Positions 1 through 10,405 are shown, counted from the first letter of the stretch. The stretch is 64,000 nt of DNA from CAVPUA01 sp963708805 (GCA_963708805.1 CAVPUA010000001.1:558001-622000); one strand, 5' to 3'. Program-made: numbers and translations. Notes: generated by a model not told the origin, from the sequence alone.

Positions 1-96
1 TACGTCCTGCGCCGCGGCAGCGTGGTGTGGGAGGGGACGTCGGAGGCGGCCCGCTCCGAGGTCGGCCAGATCGAAGGCCTTTACCTCGACGTCTGA
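1..96 (+). CDS. 3' end of an unidentified gene
   Basis: An open frame runs from the window edge to a TGA at 94-96 and encodes the last 31 residues of a protein. The visible part reads RRGSVVWEGTSEAARS followed by an acidic, hydrophobic tail. I do not recognise a family from so little. The codon use is normal for this genome. It lies in the same direction as the catabolic operon but is separated from it by 189 bp containing two copies of the regulatory motif, so it is probably a separate transcript. Confidence 0.5.
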   Translation, partial: YVLRRGSVVWEGTSEAARSEVGQIEGLYLDV

Positions 97-116
97 CCAC
101 GGTCGATCAGCATGAT

Positions 117-130
117 TGATCGGACAACAT
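117..130. promoter_or_regulatory. Distal copy of the TTGTCC operator motif
   Basis: The reverse complement reads ATGTTGTCCGATCA and shares the TTGTCCG core with the site at 201-223 and with the other sites of the island. It lies about 155 bp upstream of the acyl-CoA dehydrogenase start. Assignment as an operator is inferred from the recurrence of the motif only. Confidence 0.4.
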
Positions 131-200
131 TGCTTCAAGAGTTCGACGTCCGGCCGTAGTAATGTGGACGTCGGAGCGGTTGCCGGTCCCGCCTGTGACA

Positions 201-223
201 TAAGTTGTCCGTACCTATCTTGA
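201..223. promoter_or_regulatory. Candidate pathway operator upstream of the acyl-CoA dehydrogenase operon
   Basis: The stretch AAGTTGTCCGTACCTATCTT lies 63-85 bp before the first start codon of the rightward catabolic operon. It matches the reverse complement of 16235-16259, upstream of the leftward operon, at all but two of the 21 positions starting at AGTTGTCCG. The core TTGTCCGTAC is part of an imperfect palindrome TTGTNCGNACAA, typical of a dimeric regulator site. The TetR regulator at 10406-11041 is the likeliest binder, which is an inference. Confidence 0.55.
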
Positions 224-285
224 CCGGCACGGAGCGGGCGGCCTAACGTACGGCGAGACCCCACCCGACGTAGCTGAGGACGGCC

Positions 286-1461
286 ATGGACTTCTCGTTG
301 ACAGCGCAGCAGCAGGAACTGGTCGACCGGGCGACCGCCGCGGGACTGGAGTTCAAGAAGTACGCCAACGAGTGGGACATCAACAACGAGGCGCCGATCG
401 ACGACGTCACCGCGCGGATGGCCGAACTCGGCCTGACCGGGATCACCATTCCCGAAGCGATGGGGTGGCCTGGGCCTGACGACGATGGAGTACTCGCTCA
501 TCGTCGAGGCGGTCGTCCGGGCGTCCACGTCGTGGGTTCCGGGCGAGCCGATGTTCCGCACGTCCGGCGCCGGCGCCAGCATCCTGATGATGTCGAGCAA
601 CGACGCGGTGCGCGACAAGTACCTGCCCGACGTCGTCGCCGGCAAGATGGGCGTTGCCCTCACCCTGACCGAGCCCGACTACGGATCCGACCTGTCCTCG
701 CTCGAGACCGAGGCTGTGCTGGACGGCGACGACTACGTGATCACCGGCGAGAAGAAGTACATCACCGGCGCGATCAAGGACCGCCTCTACGCGACGTTCG
801 TCCGCTTCGACGGCATCAAGGGTGCGCGCGGGATCGGCGCGGTGCTGGTCGAACGCGACTCGCCCGGTCTGGAGATGCAGCGCGGCCCGCTGTTCGTCGG
901 CTCGCGCGGCGTCCCGCACGGCGAACTGCAGTTCCACGGGGTGCGCGTGCCCGAAGGAGAACCTGCTCTTCGGTCCGGGTGAGTTCGGCCGGATGATGAA
1001 GGCGTTCAACATGGAACGGCTGCACAACGGGTCCTCGAGCCTGGGCTCGGCCGAGGCCGCCTTCGACGAGGCCCTCGCCTACACCCAGGAGCGCAAGCAG
1101 TTCGGACGCGCGATCGTCGAGTTCCAGGCCGTCTACCACGAGCTCGCCGACATGTGGGTGAGCATCGAGTCGGCGCGCTATCTCGTCTACAAGGCCGCGG
1201 CCAACTCCGAGGACGGGCAAGTTCCCCGAGCCGTTCGAGGTCACGATCGGCAAGTACCACGCCAACCAGGTGATGTTCGACGTCTCGGCCCGCTCGGTCA
1301 TCCTGCAGGGCGGACGCGGCACCGAGTCCGACTCGTCCTCGCAGCGCATCCACCGTGACTCGCTGGTGTGCAAGGTGGCCGGCGGTTCGACGCAGGTGAT
1401 CCGCAACGTCATCGCGCAGGGGATCATGCCCCACCGGACGTTCCCGCAGCGAGCCGGATGA
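286..1461 (+). CDS. Acyl-CoA dehydrogenase (three frameshifts as read)
   Basis: An FAD-dependent acyl-CoA dehydrogenase of about 390 residues that would introduce an alpha,beta double bond into a CoA thioester. The N-terminus (MDFSLTAQQQELVDR) is typical of the family. The middle domain holds LTLTEPDYGSDLSSLE, and the C-terminal helical domain has YTQERKQFGRAIVEFQ and VILQGGRGTESDS. The reading frame changes three times, near 465, 955 and 1215, and each change is explained by one extra base (for example GGG for GG at 1215). Protein similarity is continuous across all of them, so sequence error is likelier than decay. It is the first gene of the rightward operon, and its stop overlaps the next start (ATGA at 1458). 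Confidence 0.85.
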
Positions 1462-2616
1462 CGGGGTCGATGGGATCGGCGCGACTCGACCGGGCCGTTG
1501 GCCGGCGTCCGGGTACTCGACTGCTCGGAGTCGCTCGGCGCGGCCTACTGCACCGCGACGCTGCGAACGCAGGGGGCCGAGGTCACCCGGCTCGAGGTGC
1601 GTCGCGCCCGGCGACGCGGGGCAGTCGGCCTTCCTCGACGCCTACCTCAGCCGAGTCGGACCTCTATCGCGACTACGTGGGCCGATCGACGCCGCGGCGC
1701 CGGCTCGACCTCGACCGGCCGAGCGACGTCGACGGGCTTGCGCGAGCTCGTCGCGGACCACCGACGCGTGTTCGAGGATCGGCGCGAGCCGCTGCTCGCC
1801 GCGGCCGGCATCGACGTCACCCGCCTCGAAGGCGCAGCGGACGGTCCGCCGCCCGATCGTGGCGTCGCTGACGCCGCACGGACGCAGCGGTCCCCGACGA
1901 GACGGATCTCTCGTCCGACCTGACGGTGTTCCACGGCGCCGGCCCCGGGCACGCCGTCCCTGGCCTGGTGGCCGATCCCTCGACGATGCCGCCGCTGCGC
2001 CTGGGCAGTCATCAGGGTCACTTCGTCAGCGGGCTGGTCACCGCCATCAATCTCGCGGCGGCCCTGCTGACCCGCCGCCGGACGGGAGCCACCGTCACCG
2101 TCGACGTCAGCTGCGCACGAGGCGCTCGCCAACAGCTTTCGGCAGAGCCTGGGAACCTTCGCCTTCTACGGAGGGGGGATGGGCCGTGACCTGGCCCGGG
2201 GCCGGGGCGCCGGTGGGATGGCCGACGGTCGCAACCTGCGGTGCAAGGACGGGTACGTCAACATCGCCTGGGCCGGGGTGCAACAGTGGGACTCGCTCAA
2301 GGGAGCGCTCGGCCAGCCCGAGTGGATGGATGACCCCGACCTCGAGACGCCCGCGCTTCGCTACCGCAACTGGGCCAAGATCGTGCCCAAGCTCGAGGAG
2401 TGGGCCGCCGACTTCGAGAAGGAACACCTGCTCTACCTCTGCCAGGGCTTCCGGATCCCCTGCGCCCCCGTGCTCGATGGCCACGACCTGCTCGGGGCGA
2501 GCGCGTTGAGTTCGCGCGGGTTCCTCACGTCGACCGTGGTCGGCGACCGGGTCGTCACCCGGCCCGGGACACCCGGCCGTCCCGTGGCCGCGCCGCCGAG
2601 TTCGGGATCGAGGTAG
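1458..2616 (+). CDS. CaiB/BaiF-type CoA-transferase (frameshifted as read)
   Basis: A class III CoA-transferase that would move CoA between carboxylic acids, or a racemase of the AMACR type. Recognisable pieces in successive frames are LAGVRVLDCSESLGAAYCT, TRLEV, the LDLDRPSDVDGL segment, ASLTPHGRSGP, and the C-terminal DGYVNIAW and FRIPCAPV. At least six frame changes occur between 1490 and 2200, making this the most damaged gene of the region. Its start overlaps the preceding stop, and the next gene is another CaiB homologue four bases downstream. The two may form a heteromeric transferase, which is an inference from adjacency. Confidence 0.75.
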
Positions 2617-2619
2617 CCG

Positions 2620-3840
2620 ATGTTGCCGCTGGACGGGATCCGCGTCGTCGACTTCACCCACTTCGTCTCGGGCCCGCACTGCACCCTGTGGCTCGCCTCG
2701 ATGGGCGCCGAGGTGATCAAGATCGAATCGCCGACCCGGCCGGACGCGTTCCGGCTGTCGCAGATGAAGGCGAACATCGCACCGACCTTGAACAACAGCG
2801 CGATCTTCGCGACCACCAACCTGATGAAGCGCAGCTGCGTCGTCGACGTCGCCACGCCCGAGGGCAGCGAGCTGTGCCGCGGTCTCGTCGCCCAGAGCGA
2901 CGTGGTCGTCGCCAACTTCCGTCCGGGCGTGCTCGAGCAGTTCGGGCTGGACTACGCGACGCTGAGCGCGGTCAACCCGCTGTCTGGTGATGGCGGTGAT
3001 CACGGGGTACGGCTACACCGGAGACTTCGCCGCGTTCCAGGCGCTCGGCCCGAACATCCATGCCTTCAGCGGGCTCAGTGCGGCCACCGGCTACCCGGAC
3101 GGACCGCCGGAGCAGCTGTTCGGCACGTACGCCGACGTCCTGGCCGGACAGTTCGCGGCGCTGTCGATCATCTCCGCGCTGTACGGGCGCGAGTCGAGCG
3201 GTCAGGGCGCGTTCATCGACACGGCCATGTCCGAGTCGATGATCGCGCTCGCGCCCGAGGCGGTGCTGCGGGCCGCGCAGTCGGGCCAGCCCGCCGTCCG
3301 CCAAGGCAACGACGAACCCGGTGTGGCTCCACACGGCATGTATCCGGCGGCCGGGGAAGACCGCTGGATCGCCATCGCCGCCTTCGACGACGACCAGTGG
3401 CGCGGGGTGCTCGACGTCCTGCAGCTCGGCCGACCTCGCGCGCGGACGAGCGCTTCGCCTCCATCGAGCGGCGCTGGGCCAATCGGCGCGAACTGGATCG
3501 CCTGATCGGCGCGGCGACGGAGGGACCATCCGGCCGCCGAGCTCGCCGCAGCCCTCCAGAAGGCCGGAGTCGCGGCCAGCCCGGTCCGCACGGCCGAGGA
3601 CGTGATGACCGATGATCAGCTCGATGGCTGACGGTTTCCTCGCTTCGGTCACTCACGGCGAACTTGGGACGGCCGTGCTTCCCGACGCTGCCGTGGCGGA
3701 TCTCGGTCGATGGAGTGAGCGAGCGACCGATCGGACCCGCCCCCGACTTCGGCGCCGACACCCGCGACGTGTTGCAGTCTCTGCTCGGCGTCACCGATGA
3801 GGCTTGGACGGCCCTGTACGAGCAAGGGGTGGTCCGCTGA
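2620..3840 (+). CDS. Second CaiB/BaiF-type CoA-transferase (frameshifted as read)
   Basis: Starts MLPLDGIRVVDFTHFVSGPH, the classic N-terminus of family III CoA-transferases, followed by LASMGAEVIKIE and by VVVANFRPGVLEQFGLDY, which normally carries the catalytic region. The downstream frames give ITGYGYTGDFAAF, the C-terminal domain and the terminal DVLQSLLGVTDEAW. Frame breaks lie near 2985, 3435, 3525, 3615 and 3690. The total length of about 400 residues fits the family. The stop overlaps the start of the next acyl-CoA dehydrogenase by one base (TGATG at 3838), so the genes are translationally coupled. Confidence 0.8.
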
Positions 3841-4964
3841 TGGGCTACCTGCCGAGCGCGGAGCAGGATCAGCTCGCTGCGGGAGTGCGTCGATTCCTCA
3901 CCGACCTACTGCCCCTGCCGACGGTGCGCTCGCTCACCGACGCCGGGGACGGGTTCGACGCGGCGTTGTGGTCGGCCCTGGCGGGGCAACTCGACCTGCT
4001 GGGCCTGGCCGTGCCGATCGAGTTCGGCGGATCGGGCGGCGGCTATCGCGACCAGGCGCTCGTCGCCGAGGAGATCGGTGCGGCGCTGTGCCCGCTGCCC
4101 TACCTGTCGACGGTGGCGTTGGCCGTGCCCACGCTGCTGGCGGCCGGGTCGGCGCGCGAGCGTTGGTTGCCGGGTGTGCTGGACGGGTCGGTCCGCGCCA
4201 CGGTTGCTGTCGTTGACCTCGGATCGGTCGAGGACGGCTGGTCGGACGCACCGATCACGCAGGCGCGGGTGATCGACGGCCGCGTCTCGTTGCACGGAGC
4301 CAAGACCTTCGTGCTGGACGGCGCCGGGGCCGACGTCCTGTTCGTGTGGGCGCAGGCCTTCGGTGGCCCCGAGTTGTTCGCCGTCGAGTCCGCGGCGGAC
4401 GGTGTCGTCCGCCGCCCGCTGGTGACGCTCGACCCGAGCCGTCCCATGACCGAGGTGGTCCTCGACGGGTGTGTGGCCGAGCCGCTCGGAGCCGGTCGGG
4501 CGGCCCTCGGCCGAATCCACGACATCGCACTGGTGATCTTGGCCATGGAGCAGGTCGGGGCCGCCCGTCGATGCCTGTCGATGAGCACCGACTACGCGCG
4601 GACACGCACCCAGTTCGGACGCAAGATCGGCAGCTTCCAGGCGATCAAGCATCGCTGTGCGGACATGTTCGTCGCGCTCGAATCGGCTCGGGTCGCCGCC
4701 CTGCACGCGGCGTGGGCGGCCGACATCGCGCCGGCCGAGTTGCCGGTGGCGGCCGCCGCCGCGAAGGCCCTCGCCTCGGAGGCGTTGCTCTTCTGCGCCC
4801 GGCAGAACATCCAGATCCACGGCGGCATCGGCGTGACGGCCGAGCACGATGCGCATCTCTACTACCGCCGAGCGCAGTCGTCGAACCTGCTCTTCGGCAG
4901 TCCCACGGAACATCGTCGGCGGCTGGCCGGGCTGCTCGAGCTCACGGCCGAGGGTGCATCGTGA
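3840..4964 (+). CDS. Acyl-CoA dehydrogenase
   Basis: An intact acyl-CoA dehydrogenase of 374 residues starting MGYLPSAEQDQLAAGVRRFL. It has the family's middle-domain FGGSGGGYRDQALVAEEIGA and the C-terminal YARTRTQFGRKIGSFQAIKH and IQIHGGIGVTAEHDAHLYYR. It is shorter and more divergent than fatty-acid enzymes and resembles the paired FadE proteins of steroid side-chain and terpenoid clusters, which act as heterodimers. The upstream acyl-CoA dehydrogenase at 286 is a plausible partner (inference). The start at 3840 was chosen because it overlaps the preceding stop. The stop overlaps the ligase start by 4 bases. Confidence 0.88.
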   Translation: MGYLPSAEQDQLAAGVRRFLTDLLPLPTVRSLTDAGDGFDAALWSALAGQLDLLGLAVPIEFGGSGGGYRDQALVAEEIGAALCPLPYLSTVALAVPTLLAAGSARERWLPGVLDGSVRATVAVVDLGSVEDGWSDAPITQARVIDGRVSLHGAKTFVLDGAGADVLFVWAQAFGGPELFAVESAADGVVRRPLVTLDPSRPMTEVVLDGCVAEPLGAGRAALGRIHDIALVILAMEQVGAARRCLSMSTDYARTRTQFGRKIGSFQAIKHRCADMFVALESARVAALHAAWAADIAPAELPVAAAAAKALASEALLFCARQNIQIHGGIGVTAEHDAHLYYRRAQSSNLLFGSPTEHRRRLAGLLELTAEGAS

Positions 4965-6470
4965 ACCTCGTCGTCCTGCTCGACATGGCCGCCGCGGGCC
5001 ACGCCGATCGCGTCGCCCTCGGGCCGTCGGCCGGCGGAACGACGTTCGGCGAGCTCGCGCGTCGCGCCCGCGGTGGGGCCGACGGTGATCCGGGAGCGTG
5101 GCGCGAAGCAGCTGCTCTTCCTCGGGCGCAACGGGCCGGGCGTGGTCCACGCGTTCCTCGCCGCGGCGGTGGCGGGCGTGCCGTTCGCACCGTTGAACTA
5201 CCGCCTTCCGGCCGAGCGGATCGACGCGTTGATCGACCGGTTCGACGCCCCGCTGGTGATCGTCGACCCGGACTACGCGGCGGCGCTGGGTGCGGGCCGG
5301 CAGTGGTGTGCGACCGACGACTTCCTCGACCGGGCCGCCGCCACTGCCCCGGGTGCGGCGGCCGATCCCGACGACGATGCGCCGGCGGTGTTGCTCTTCA
5401 CCAGTGGCACGACCGCCGAGCCCAAGCTCATACCGCTGACGCACGGCAACCTGGCGTCCTACGTGATGAGCACGGTCGACTTCGGTGCGGCGACGCCCGA
5501 GGACTGCGCGCTCGCCACGACACCGCCCTACCACATCGCCGCCATGGCTTCGATCCTGACGAACCTCTACGCCGGTCGGCGGGTGGTCTACCTGCCCGAC
5601 TTCGACGCCGCGGAATGGTTGCGCGTGGTGCGATCGGAGTCGGTCACGACGGCGATGGTCGTCCCCACCATGCTCAGCCGGATCGTCGACGAACTCGACG
5701 GCCGGTCGGCCGAGGTGCCCAAGCTTCGACTGCTGTCCTACGGAGGTTCGCGGGCATCGCCCACCGTGGTCGAGGCGGCCATGGCACTGTTCCCGGACAC
5801 CGGCTTCTGCAATGCGTACGGCTTGACCGAGACGAGTTCGACCGTCGCCCTGCTCGGACCCGACGAGCATCGACAGGCCCTTGCCTCCGACGATCCGGTC
5901 GTTCGGCGGCGGCTGAGCAGCGTCGGGCATGCGGTGCCCGGCGTTGAGATCGAAGTGCGCGACGCGGACGGCCGGGCGCTGCCCACGGGCGGCGTCGGGG
6001 AGTTGTGGCTGCGGGGCTCACAGGTGTCCGCCGGTCACGCGGACAGTGTGCCGATGGACCCGGACGGCTGGTTCGCCACTCGCGACCGCGCCTTCGTGGA
6101 CGACGAGGGATACCTGTTCATCGAGGGCCGCCTGGACGACACGATCATCCGAGGCGGCGAGAACATCGCGCCGTCGGAGATCGAGGACGTGCTGCGCCGC
6201 CACCCCGGCGTCGTCGATGTGGCCGTGGTTGGCCGGCCCGACGAGCAGTGGGGGCAGCAGATCGTCGCGGTGGTCGTGCGCCGAGACGGGGCCGACGTCG
6301 ACGCCGAGTCCCTGCGTTCATGGGCCCGGTCGCACCTGCGCGGTTCGCGCACGCCCGACCAGATCCGGTGGGCGGTGGAGCTTCCGTATTCACCGACCGG
6401 CAAGCTGATGCGACGCGAGGTCATGGCCGACGCAGCCGATGCAGCCGGCATAGCCAACCCCGTAGCGTGA
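4961..6470 (+). CDS. Acyl-CoA ligase, FadD-like (one frameshift as read)
   Basis: An AMP-forming acyl-CoA synthetase that activates a carboxylic acid with ATP and CoA. It has the P-loop FTSGTTAEPKLIPLTH, the YGLTETSS motif, the hinge EGRLDDTIIRGGENIAPSEI and the catalytic-lysine motif YSPTGKLMRREV near the C-terminus. The first 38 residues are in another frame. One extra G near 5073 explains this, because removing it joins ELARRARGGA directly to TVIRERGAKQL. GTG at 4961 overlaps the preceding stop. The total of about 502 residues is normal. It presumably makes the CoA thioester on which the dehydrogenases and transferases of the operon act. Confidence 0.87.
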
Positions 6471-6490
6471 CGAGTAAAAGGAGCGACACC

Positions 6491-6820
6491 GTGCAGTGGA
6501 CACCCGGCACCCGTCTCAAGAGCGTCGTGTGCGACACCGAGATCGTCATCGTGCGCGGGCCGGCCGAGGCGACGGCCGTCGTGTTGTGCGGCGGACGGCC
6601 GATGGTGGCCCACGGCGACGAGGTCGATCGCAACCAGCCGATCCTCGACGGGCACGACGGGGGAACCGTCCTGGGCAAGCGTTACGGCATCGACGGTGAT
6701 CCGGTCGAGGTGCTGGTCACCAAGGCCGGAGCGGGCGCGCTGAGTCTTTCCGGGGCCGCCGGCCTCGGCGGTGTCCTGATGACCACCAAGGACGCCAAGC
6801 CCCTTCCGTCCAGCGACTGA
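6491..6820 (+). CDS. Small conserved protein of a CoA-catabolic operon
   Basis: A 109-residue protein of unknown function starting at GTG 6491, with a clear ribosome binding site (AAGGAG) nine bases upstream. Visible features are the N-terminal W-x-PGT-x-LKSVVCDTE, a CGGRPM segment with a second cysteine, and an Ala/Gly-rich hydrophobic stretch (ALSLSGAAGLGG) near the C-terminus. Small proteins of this type accompany ligases and DUF35/thiolase pairs in actinobacterial gene clusters. The two cysteines and the position suggest a subunit or small partner protein, but I cannot assign a function. Confidence 0.7.
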   Translation: MQWTPGTRLKSVVCDTEIVIVRGPAEATAVVLCGGRPMVAHGDEVDRNQPILDGHDGGTVLGKRYGIDGDPVEVLVTKAGAGALSLSGAAGLGGVLMTTKDAKPLPSSD

Positions 6821-6837
6821 TCGAGAAGAGATATTTC

Positions 6838-7284
6838 GTGAGCGCGAGCACCGCGAGCAATCAGATACCCATCGTCGACTACCTCGTGCTCTCGCCTGAG
6901 CCGCACCTCGTGGCCCAGCAGTGCACGGCCTGTCGCCAGCGTTACTTCGATCACCGCGACGCGTGCGCGAATTGCTTCGGCACCGACTTCGAGCCGGTGG
7001 ACGTGCCCAATGAGGGTGAGCTCGTGGCCTTCACCATCGTGAGCTTCGCGCGCCCGGGCGTGCCCACCCCGTTCATCGCTGGGATCGTCGACTGCGGCGG
7101 CACCTGGGTTCGCGCCAATCTGCGTGACGTCGAGCCGGACGCCGAGCACGTGCGGCTCGGCCTGCGGGTCGGTCTCACCACCTACTCCCTCGGCCTCGAC
7201 GGCGCCGGCACCGAGGCCGTCGGCTACGCCTATCGTCCCCTTGATCCAACCGAGCCCGACCCGAGCAAGGAAGTGCATTCATGA
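6838..7284 (+). CDS. Zn-ribbon OB-fold protein (DUF35)
   Basis: A 148-residue protein of the DUF35 acyl-CoA-binding OB-fold family. The rubredoxin-like zinc ribbon is at residues 29-46 (CTACRQRYFDHRDACANC). The OB-fold follows (GELVAFTIVSFARPG, TPFIAGIVDC). In steroid and ketone catabolism such proteins bind thiolase-like proteins and form aldolase or acyltransferase complexes. Here the stop overlaps the start of the thiolase gene by 4 bases, which supports a stable complex with it. GTG 6838 is the chosen start, preceded by GAAGAG. Confidence 0.88.
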   Translation: MSASTASNQIPIVDYLVLSPEPHLVAQQCTACRQRYFDHRDACANCFGTDFEPVDVPNEGELVAFTIVSFARPGVPTPFIAGIVDCGGTWVRANLRDVEPDAEHVRLGLRVGLTTYSLGLDGAGTEAVGYAYRPLDPTEPDPSKEVHS

Positions 7285-8483
7285 GCAGCGGTGACGTCTG
7301 GATCCTCGGAATCGCAATGACGAAGTTCGGCAAGCGCCCGGACCAGGACGTCGTCGGCCTGGGCAGCGAGGCGGTCCGCGCCGCCCTGGCCGACGCCGAG
7401 GTGTCGATGCGCGACATCGGCGTGCTCGCGGCGGGCAGCCTGCGGGGGCCGGGAAGTTACGGCCAGCTGGTGCAGAAGCAGATCGGCCAGACCGGAATCC
7501 CGGTCTACAACGTCGCCAACGCGTGCGCCACCGGCGCCACCGCCCTGCGGACCGCGATCATGGCGATCAAGGCCGGCGAGGCCGACTACGGCCTGGCCGT
7601 CGGTGCCGAGAAGCTGTACGGCGTCGGACTGCTCGGTGGCGGCCCTCCTCGCGAGGTCGGCGCCGAGTGGCAGCCCGAGGGACGGCAGGGCGCGATCATG
7701 TCGCTCGACGGCATCATCAACACCGACAACATGCCGGGCACGTTCGCCCAGATCGGCATGGAGTACGGACATCGCTACGGAGGCGTCAGCTTCGACCTGT
7801 TCGCGCGCATCAGCGAGAAGAACCACGCCCACTCGACGCTCAACCCGCTGGCCGCGTACACGAAGGCCATGAGCAAGGCCGAGATCATGGACGATCTCAT
7901 GATCGCCTACCCCAACACCCGGCCGATGTGCTCGGCCAACTGCGACGGGTCGGCCGCTGCCGTCGTCGTCAGTGACGCCAAGTTGCGGACGCTGTCGCCG
8001 TCGCAGCGCCGGCGCGCGGTCAAGATCTCGGCGTCGGTGCTGACGAGCGACCCCTACGAGCCGGGTTGCCAGGTGCTGCCGAACATCAACACGCTGACCG
8101 GCAACGCGGCCCGCACGGCCTACGAACAGGCCGGTGTCACGCCCGACGACCTCGACCTGGTCGAACTGCACGACTGCTTCGCCACCGCCGAACTCGTCCA
8201 CTACGACAACCTGATGCTGTGCCCACCCGGGGGCGCCGTGGACTTCTTCGAGTCCGGCGCACCGTTTCGGGACGGCCGGCTGCCGGTCAACGTCTCCGGC
8301 GGGCTGCAGTCCAAGGGCCATCCCATCTCGGCCACCGGCATCGCCAACGTGTGGGAGATTGCGACCCACCTGCGGGGCGAGGCCGGTCCGCGTCAGATTG
8401 CCGGCGCGAAGGTCGGCCTGGCCCACGTCATCGGGCTGGGCTCGGCCTGCGGCGTCCACATCCTCGAGCGCGCCGCGGCCTGA
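7281..8483 (+). CDS. Thiolase-family protein (lipid-transfer / SCP2 type)
   Basis: A 400-residue thiolase-fold protein. The nucleophilic cysteine lies in NVANACATGATAL. The second motif ELHDCFATAE carries the active-site histidine, and the C-terminal GGLQSKGHPISATG carries the glycine-rich histidine loop. It belongs to the acetyl-CoA acetyltransferase / lipid-transfer branch, which with DUF35 partners often carries out retro-aldol cleavage rather than simple thiolysis. It is the last gene of the rightward operon and converges with the monooxygenase gene, whose stop is only 3 bp away. Confidence 0.9.
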   Translation: MSSGDVWILGIAMTKFGKRPDQDVVGLGSEAVRAALADAEVSMRDIGVLAAGSLRGPGSYGQLVQKQIGQTGIPVYNVANACATGATALRTAIMAIKAGEADYGLAVGAEKLYGVGLLGGGPPREVGAEWQPEGRQGAIMSLDGIINTDNMPGTFAQIGMEYGHRYGGVSFDLFARISEKNHAHSTLNPLAAYTKAMSKAEIMDDLMIAYPNTRPMCSANCDGSAAAVVVSDAKLRTLSPSQRRRAVKISASVLTSDPYEPGCQVLPNINTLTGNAARTAYEQAGVTPDDLDLVELHDCFATAELVHYDNLMLCPPGGAVDFFESGAPFRDGRLPVNVSGGLQSKGHPISATGIANVWEIATHLRGEAGPRQIAGAKVGLAHVIGLGSACGVHILERAAA

Positions 8484-8486
8484 CGG

Positions 8487-10275
8487 TCAGCCCAGTTCGA
8501 GACCCGTCAGTTCGTCCGCGGCCCGCCAGTCCCGGATGATGTTGTAGAACATCACCGAGCCGCCGAGGAAGTTGTTCGCGCCGAGGCGGTTGATGTCCTC
8601 CAGGTCGCCGTCGTTGTTGTAGTAGCCCGGCGTGCAGTTGCGGAAGAACTCCAGGTGCGTGTCGGGCACCGAGGACTTGATCATCTCCACCCACGCCTCC
8701 TGCGGCCTCGACGGTCGTCTCCACGGTCTGCGCGCCGCGCGCCTTCGCGGCGGTGATCGTGTAGACGATGTGCTCGCCGATCTCGACCGAGCTGCTCGAG
8801 TAGTTCGGCGGCCCGGCGTTCTGCGTCGTCGAGTGCAGGAGCAGGTTGGGGAAGTTGCGCACATGGATGCCCTGGAACGTCCGCATGCCGTCCTTCCAGT
8901 ACTCGCTGAGCCGGATCCCGTCGCGGCCCACCGCGTCCAAGCCCCAGGACTTGAGCAAGCCGCGACCGGTGTCGAAACCGGTCGCCAGGATCAGGCAGTC
9001 GACCTCGTAGGACTGTCCGCGGACGACGACGGCATTCGCGGTCACCTTCTCCAAACCCGCGCCCTCGGTGTCGAGCAGGGTGACGTTCGGGCGGTTGAAG
9101 GACTGCAGGTACTCATCGTGGAAGGACGGTCGCTTGCACAGCATCCGGAAGTAGGGCATCAGTCGGGCTGCGGTGTCCGGGTCCTCCACCAGTTCACTGA
9201 CGCGGCGGCGTACGGCGTCCATCTGTTCCAGGTCGAACACCTCCGCCTCCTTGCGGGCGGCCGCGTCGCCGAACAGTCCCGCACCGTGCTTGGCCATGAC
9301 CGGGAACACGACCTCGGTCCAGCCGTCCTGGATCAGATCCGGCTCGTCCAGGAAGGCGTTGCCGCGCCGGTTGAACGCCTCGACCCGCTCCTTGTGCCAG
9401 CCCGGCTTCAGGCTCTTGGCCCATTCCTCGTCGGTGGGCTTGTTGCCCCGCGGCAGGACGACGACCGGAGTGCGCTGGATGACGTAGAGATGCTCGGCCG
9501 CCTCGGCGACCGGCGTGACGATCTGCAGGCCGGACGCGCCGGTGCCGACCAGGGCGACCCGCTTGTCGTGCAGGTTCGGCAACCCGCCGCCGTCACGCCC
9601 GGGGCCCCCGCCGGTGTACTCGTAGTCCCACAGGTTCGAGTGGAAGACCTTGCCCTGGAACTCGCCGAGGCCGGGCACGCCCGGCAGCTTCGGGCGCTCG
9701 AGGAAGCCGCCGGCGACGACCAGGAACTGGGTCCGGATGGCGTCGCCACGATCGGTGAGCACCGTCCACCGCGCATCGGTGTCGTTCCAGGCCATCTCGA
9801 CCACGTCGGTCTGGAACAGCCCGTACTTGTACAGGTCGAACTTGGTCGCGATCGACTGCAGATAGGCGAAGATCTCCGGCTGGTAGACGTACTTCGCGGT
9901 CGGGATGTAGCCCATCTCGTCCAGCAACGGCAGGTAGATGTAGGACTCGACGTCGCACTGCGCCGCCGGATAACGGTTCCAGTACCAGGTGCCGCCGACG
10001 TCACCGGCGCGGTCGATCAGACGTACCTTCTCGATGCCGGCTTTGCGCAGCAGCGCGGCGCAGCTGAGGCCGGACAGGCCGGCTCCGACGACCACGACGT
10101 CCACCTCGTCGCGGAGGGCCGCCCGCTCGACCGGTGGCGCCCAGGGATCAACCTGGCGTTCGACCGCCTCGTACTGCGCGCTGCCCTCGGCCCGCAGCCG
10201 CCGGCCCCGTTCGAGGGCGTAGCGATCGCGGATCTCGTCGAGGTGCGTCAAATCCGGCATCCGGACCTCATTCAT
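8487..10275 (-). CDS. FAD monooxygenase, Baeyer-Villiger type (one frameshift as read)
   Basis: A flavoprotein monooxygenase of about 595 residues. It has the FAD-binding VVVGAGLSGLSCAALLRKAG, then GDVGGTWYWNRYPAAQCDVE. The FxGxxxHxxxW fingerprint follows (FQGKVFHSNLWDY), and then the NADPH-binding VALVGTGASGLQ. These are diagnostic of Baeyer-Villiger monooxygenases, which insert oxygen next to a ketone to give an ester or lactone. The last 75 residues (WVEMIKSSVPDTHLEFFRNC onwards) are in another frame because of one extra base near 8700. ATG 10275 is the chosen start. MPDLTHLDEIRDRY, six residues in, is an alternative. The promoter region carries two copies of the island's operator motif. 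Confidence 0.9.
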
Positions 10276-10283
10276 GAGTTGAA

Positions 10284-10306
10284 GGTAACTTGTCCGTACA
10301 GATTAG
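10284..10306. promoter_or_regulatory. Candidate operator upstream of the monooxygenase
   Basis: AACTTGTCCGTACAGATTAG contains the core TTGTCCGTACA and starts 9 bp before the monooxygenase ATG on the other strand. It is thus placed to block transcription or translation initiation. The match to the 201-223 site covers TTGTCCGTAC exactly. Confidence 0.5.
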
Positions 10307-10376
10307 TGGGGAGCCTGAACTACGACAAGGGATCACTGAGCACTCCTGAAGTCACCCACAGGCTTGCGGTTCGCGG

Positions 10377-10394
10377 TCATCCGGACAAACTTTC
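10377..10394. promoter_or_regulatory. Second candidate operator upstream of the monooxygenase
   Basis: The reverse complement reads GAAAGTTTGTCCGGATGA, sharing GTTTGTCCG with the other sites of the island. It lies in the 130-bp gap between the TetR gene and the monooxygenase gene, about 100 bp upstream of the latter's start. It is a weaker match than 10284-10306. Confidence 0.35.
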
Positions 10395-10405
10395 GTCGCT
10401 CGCCT

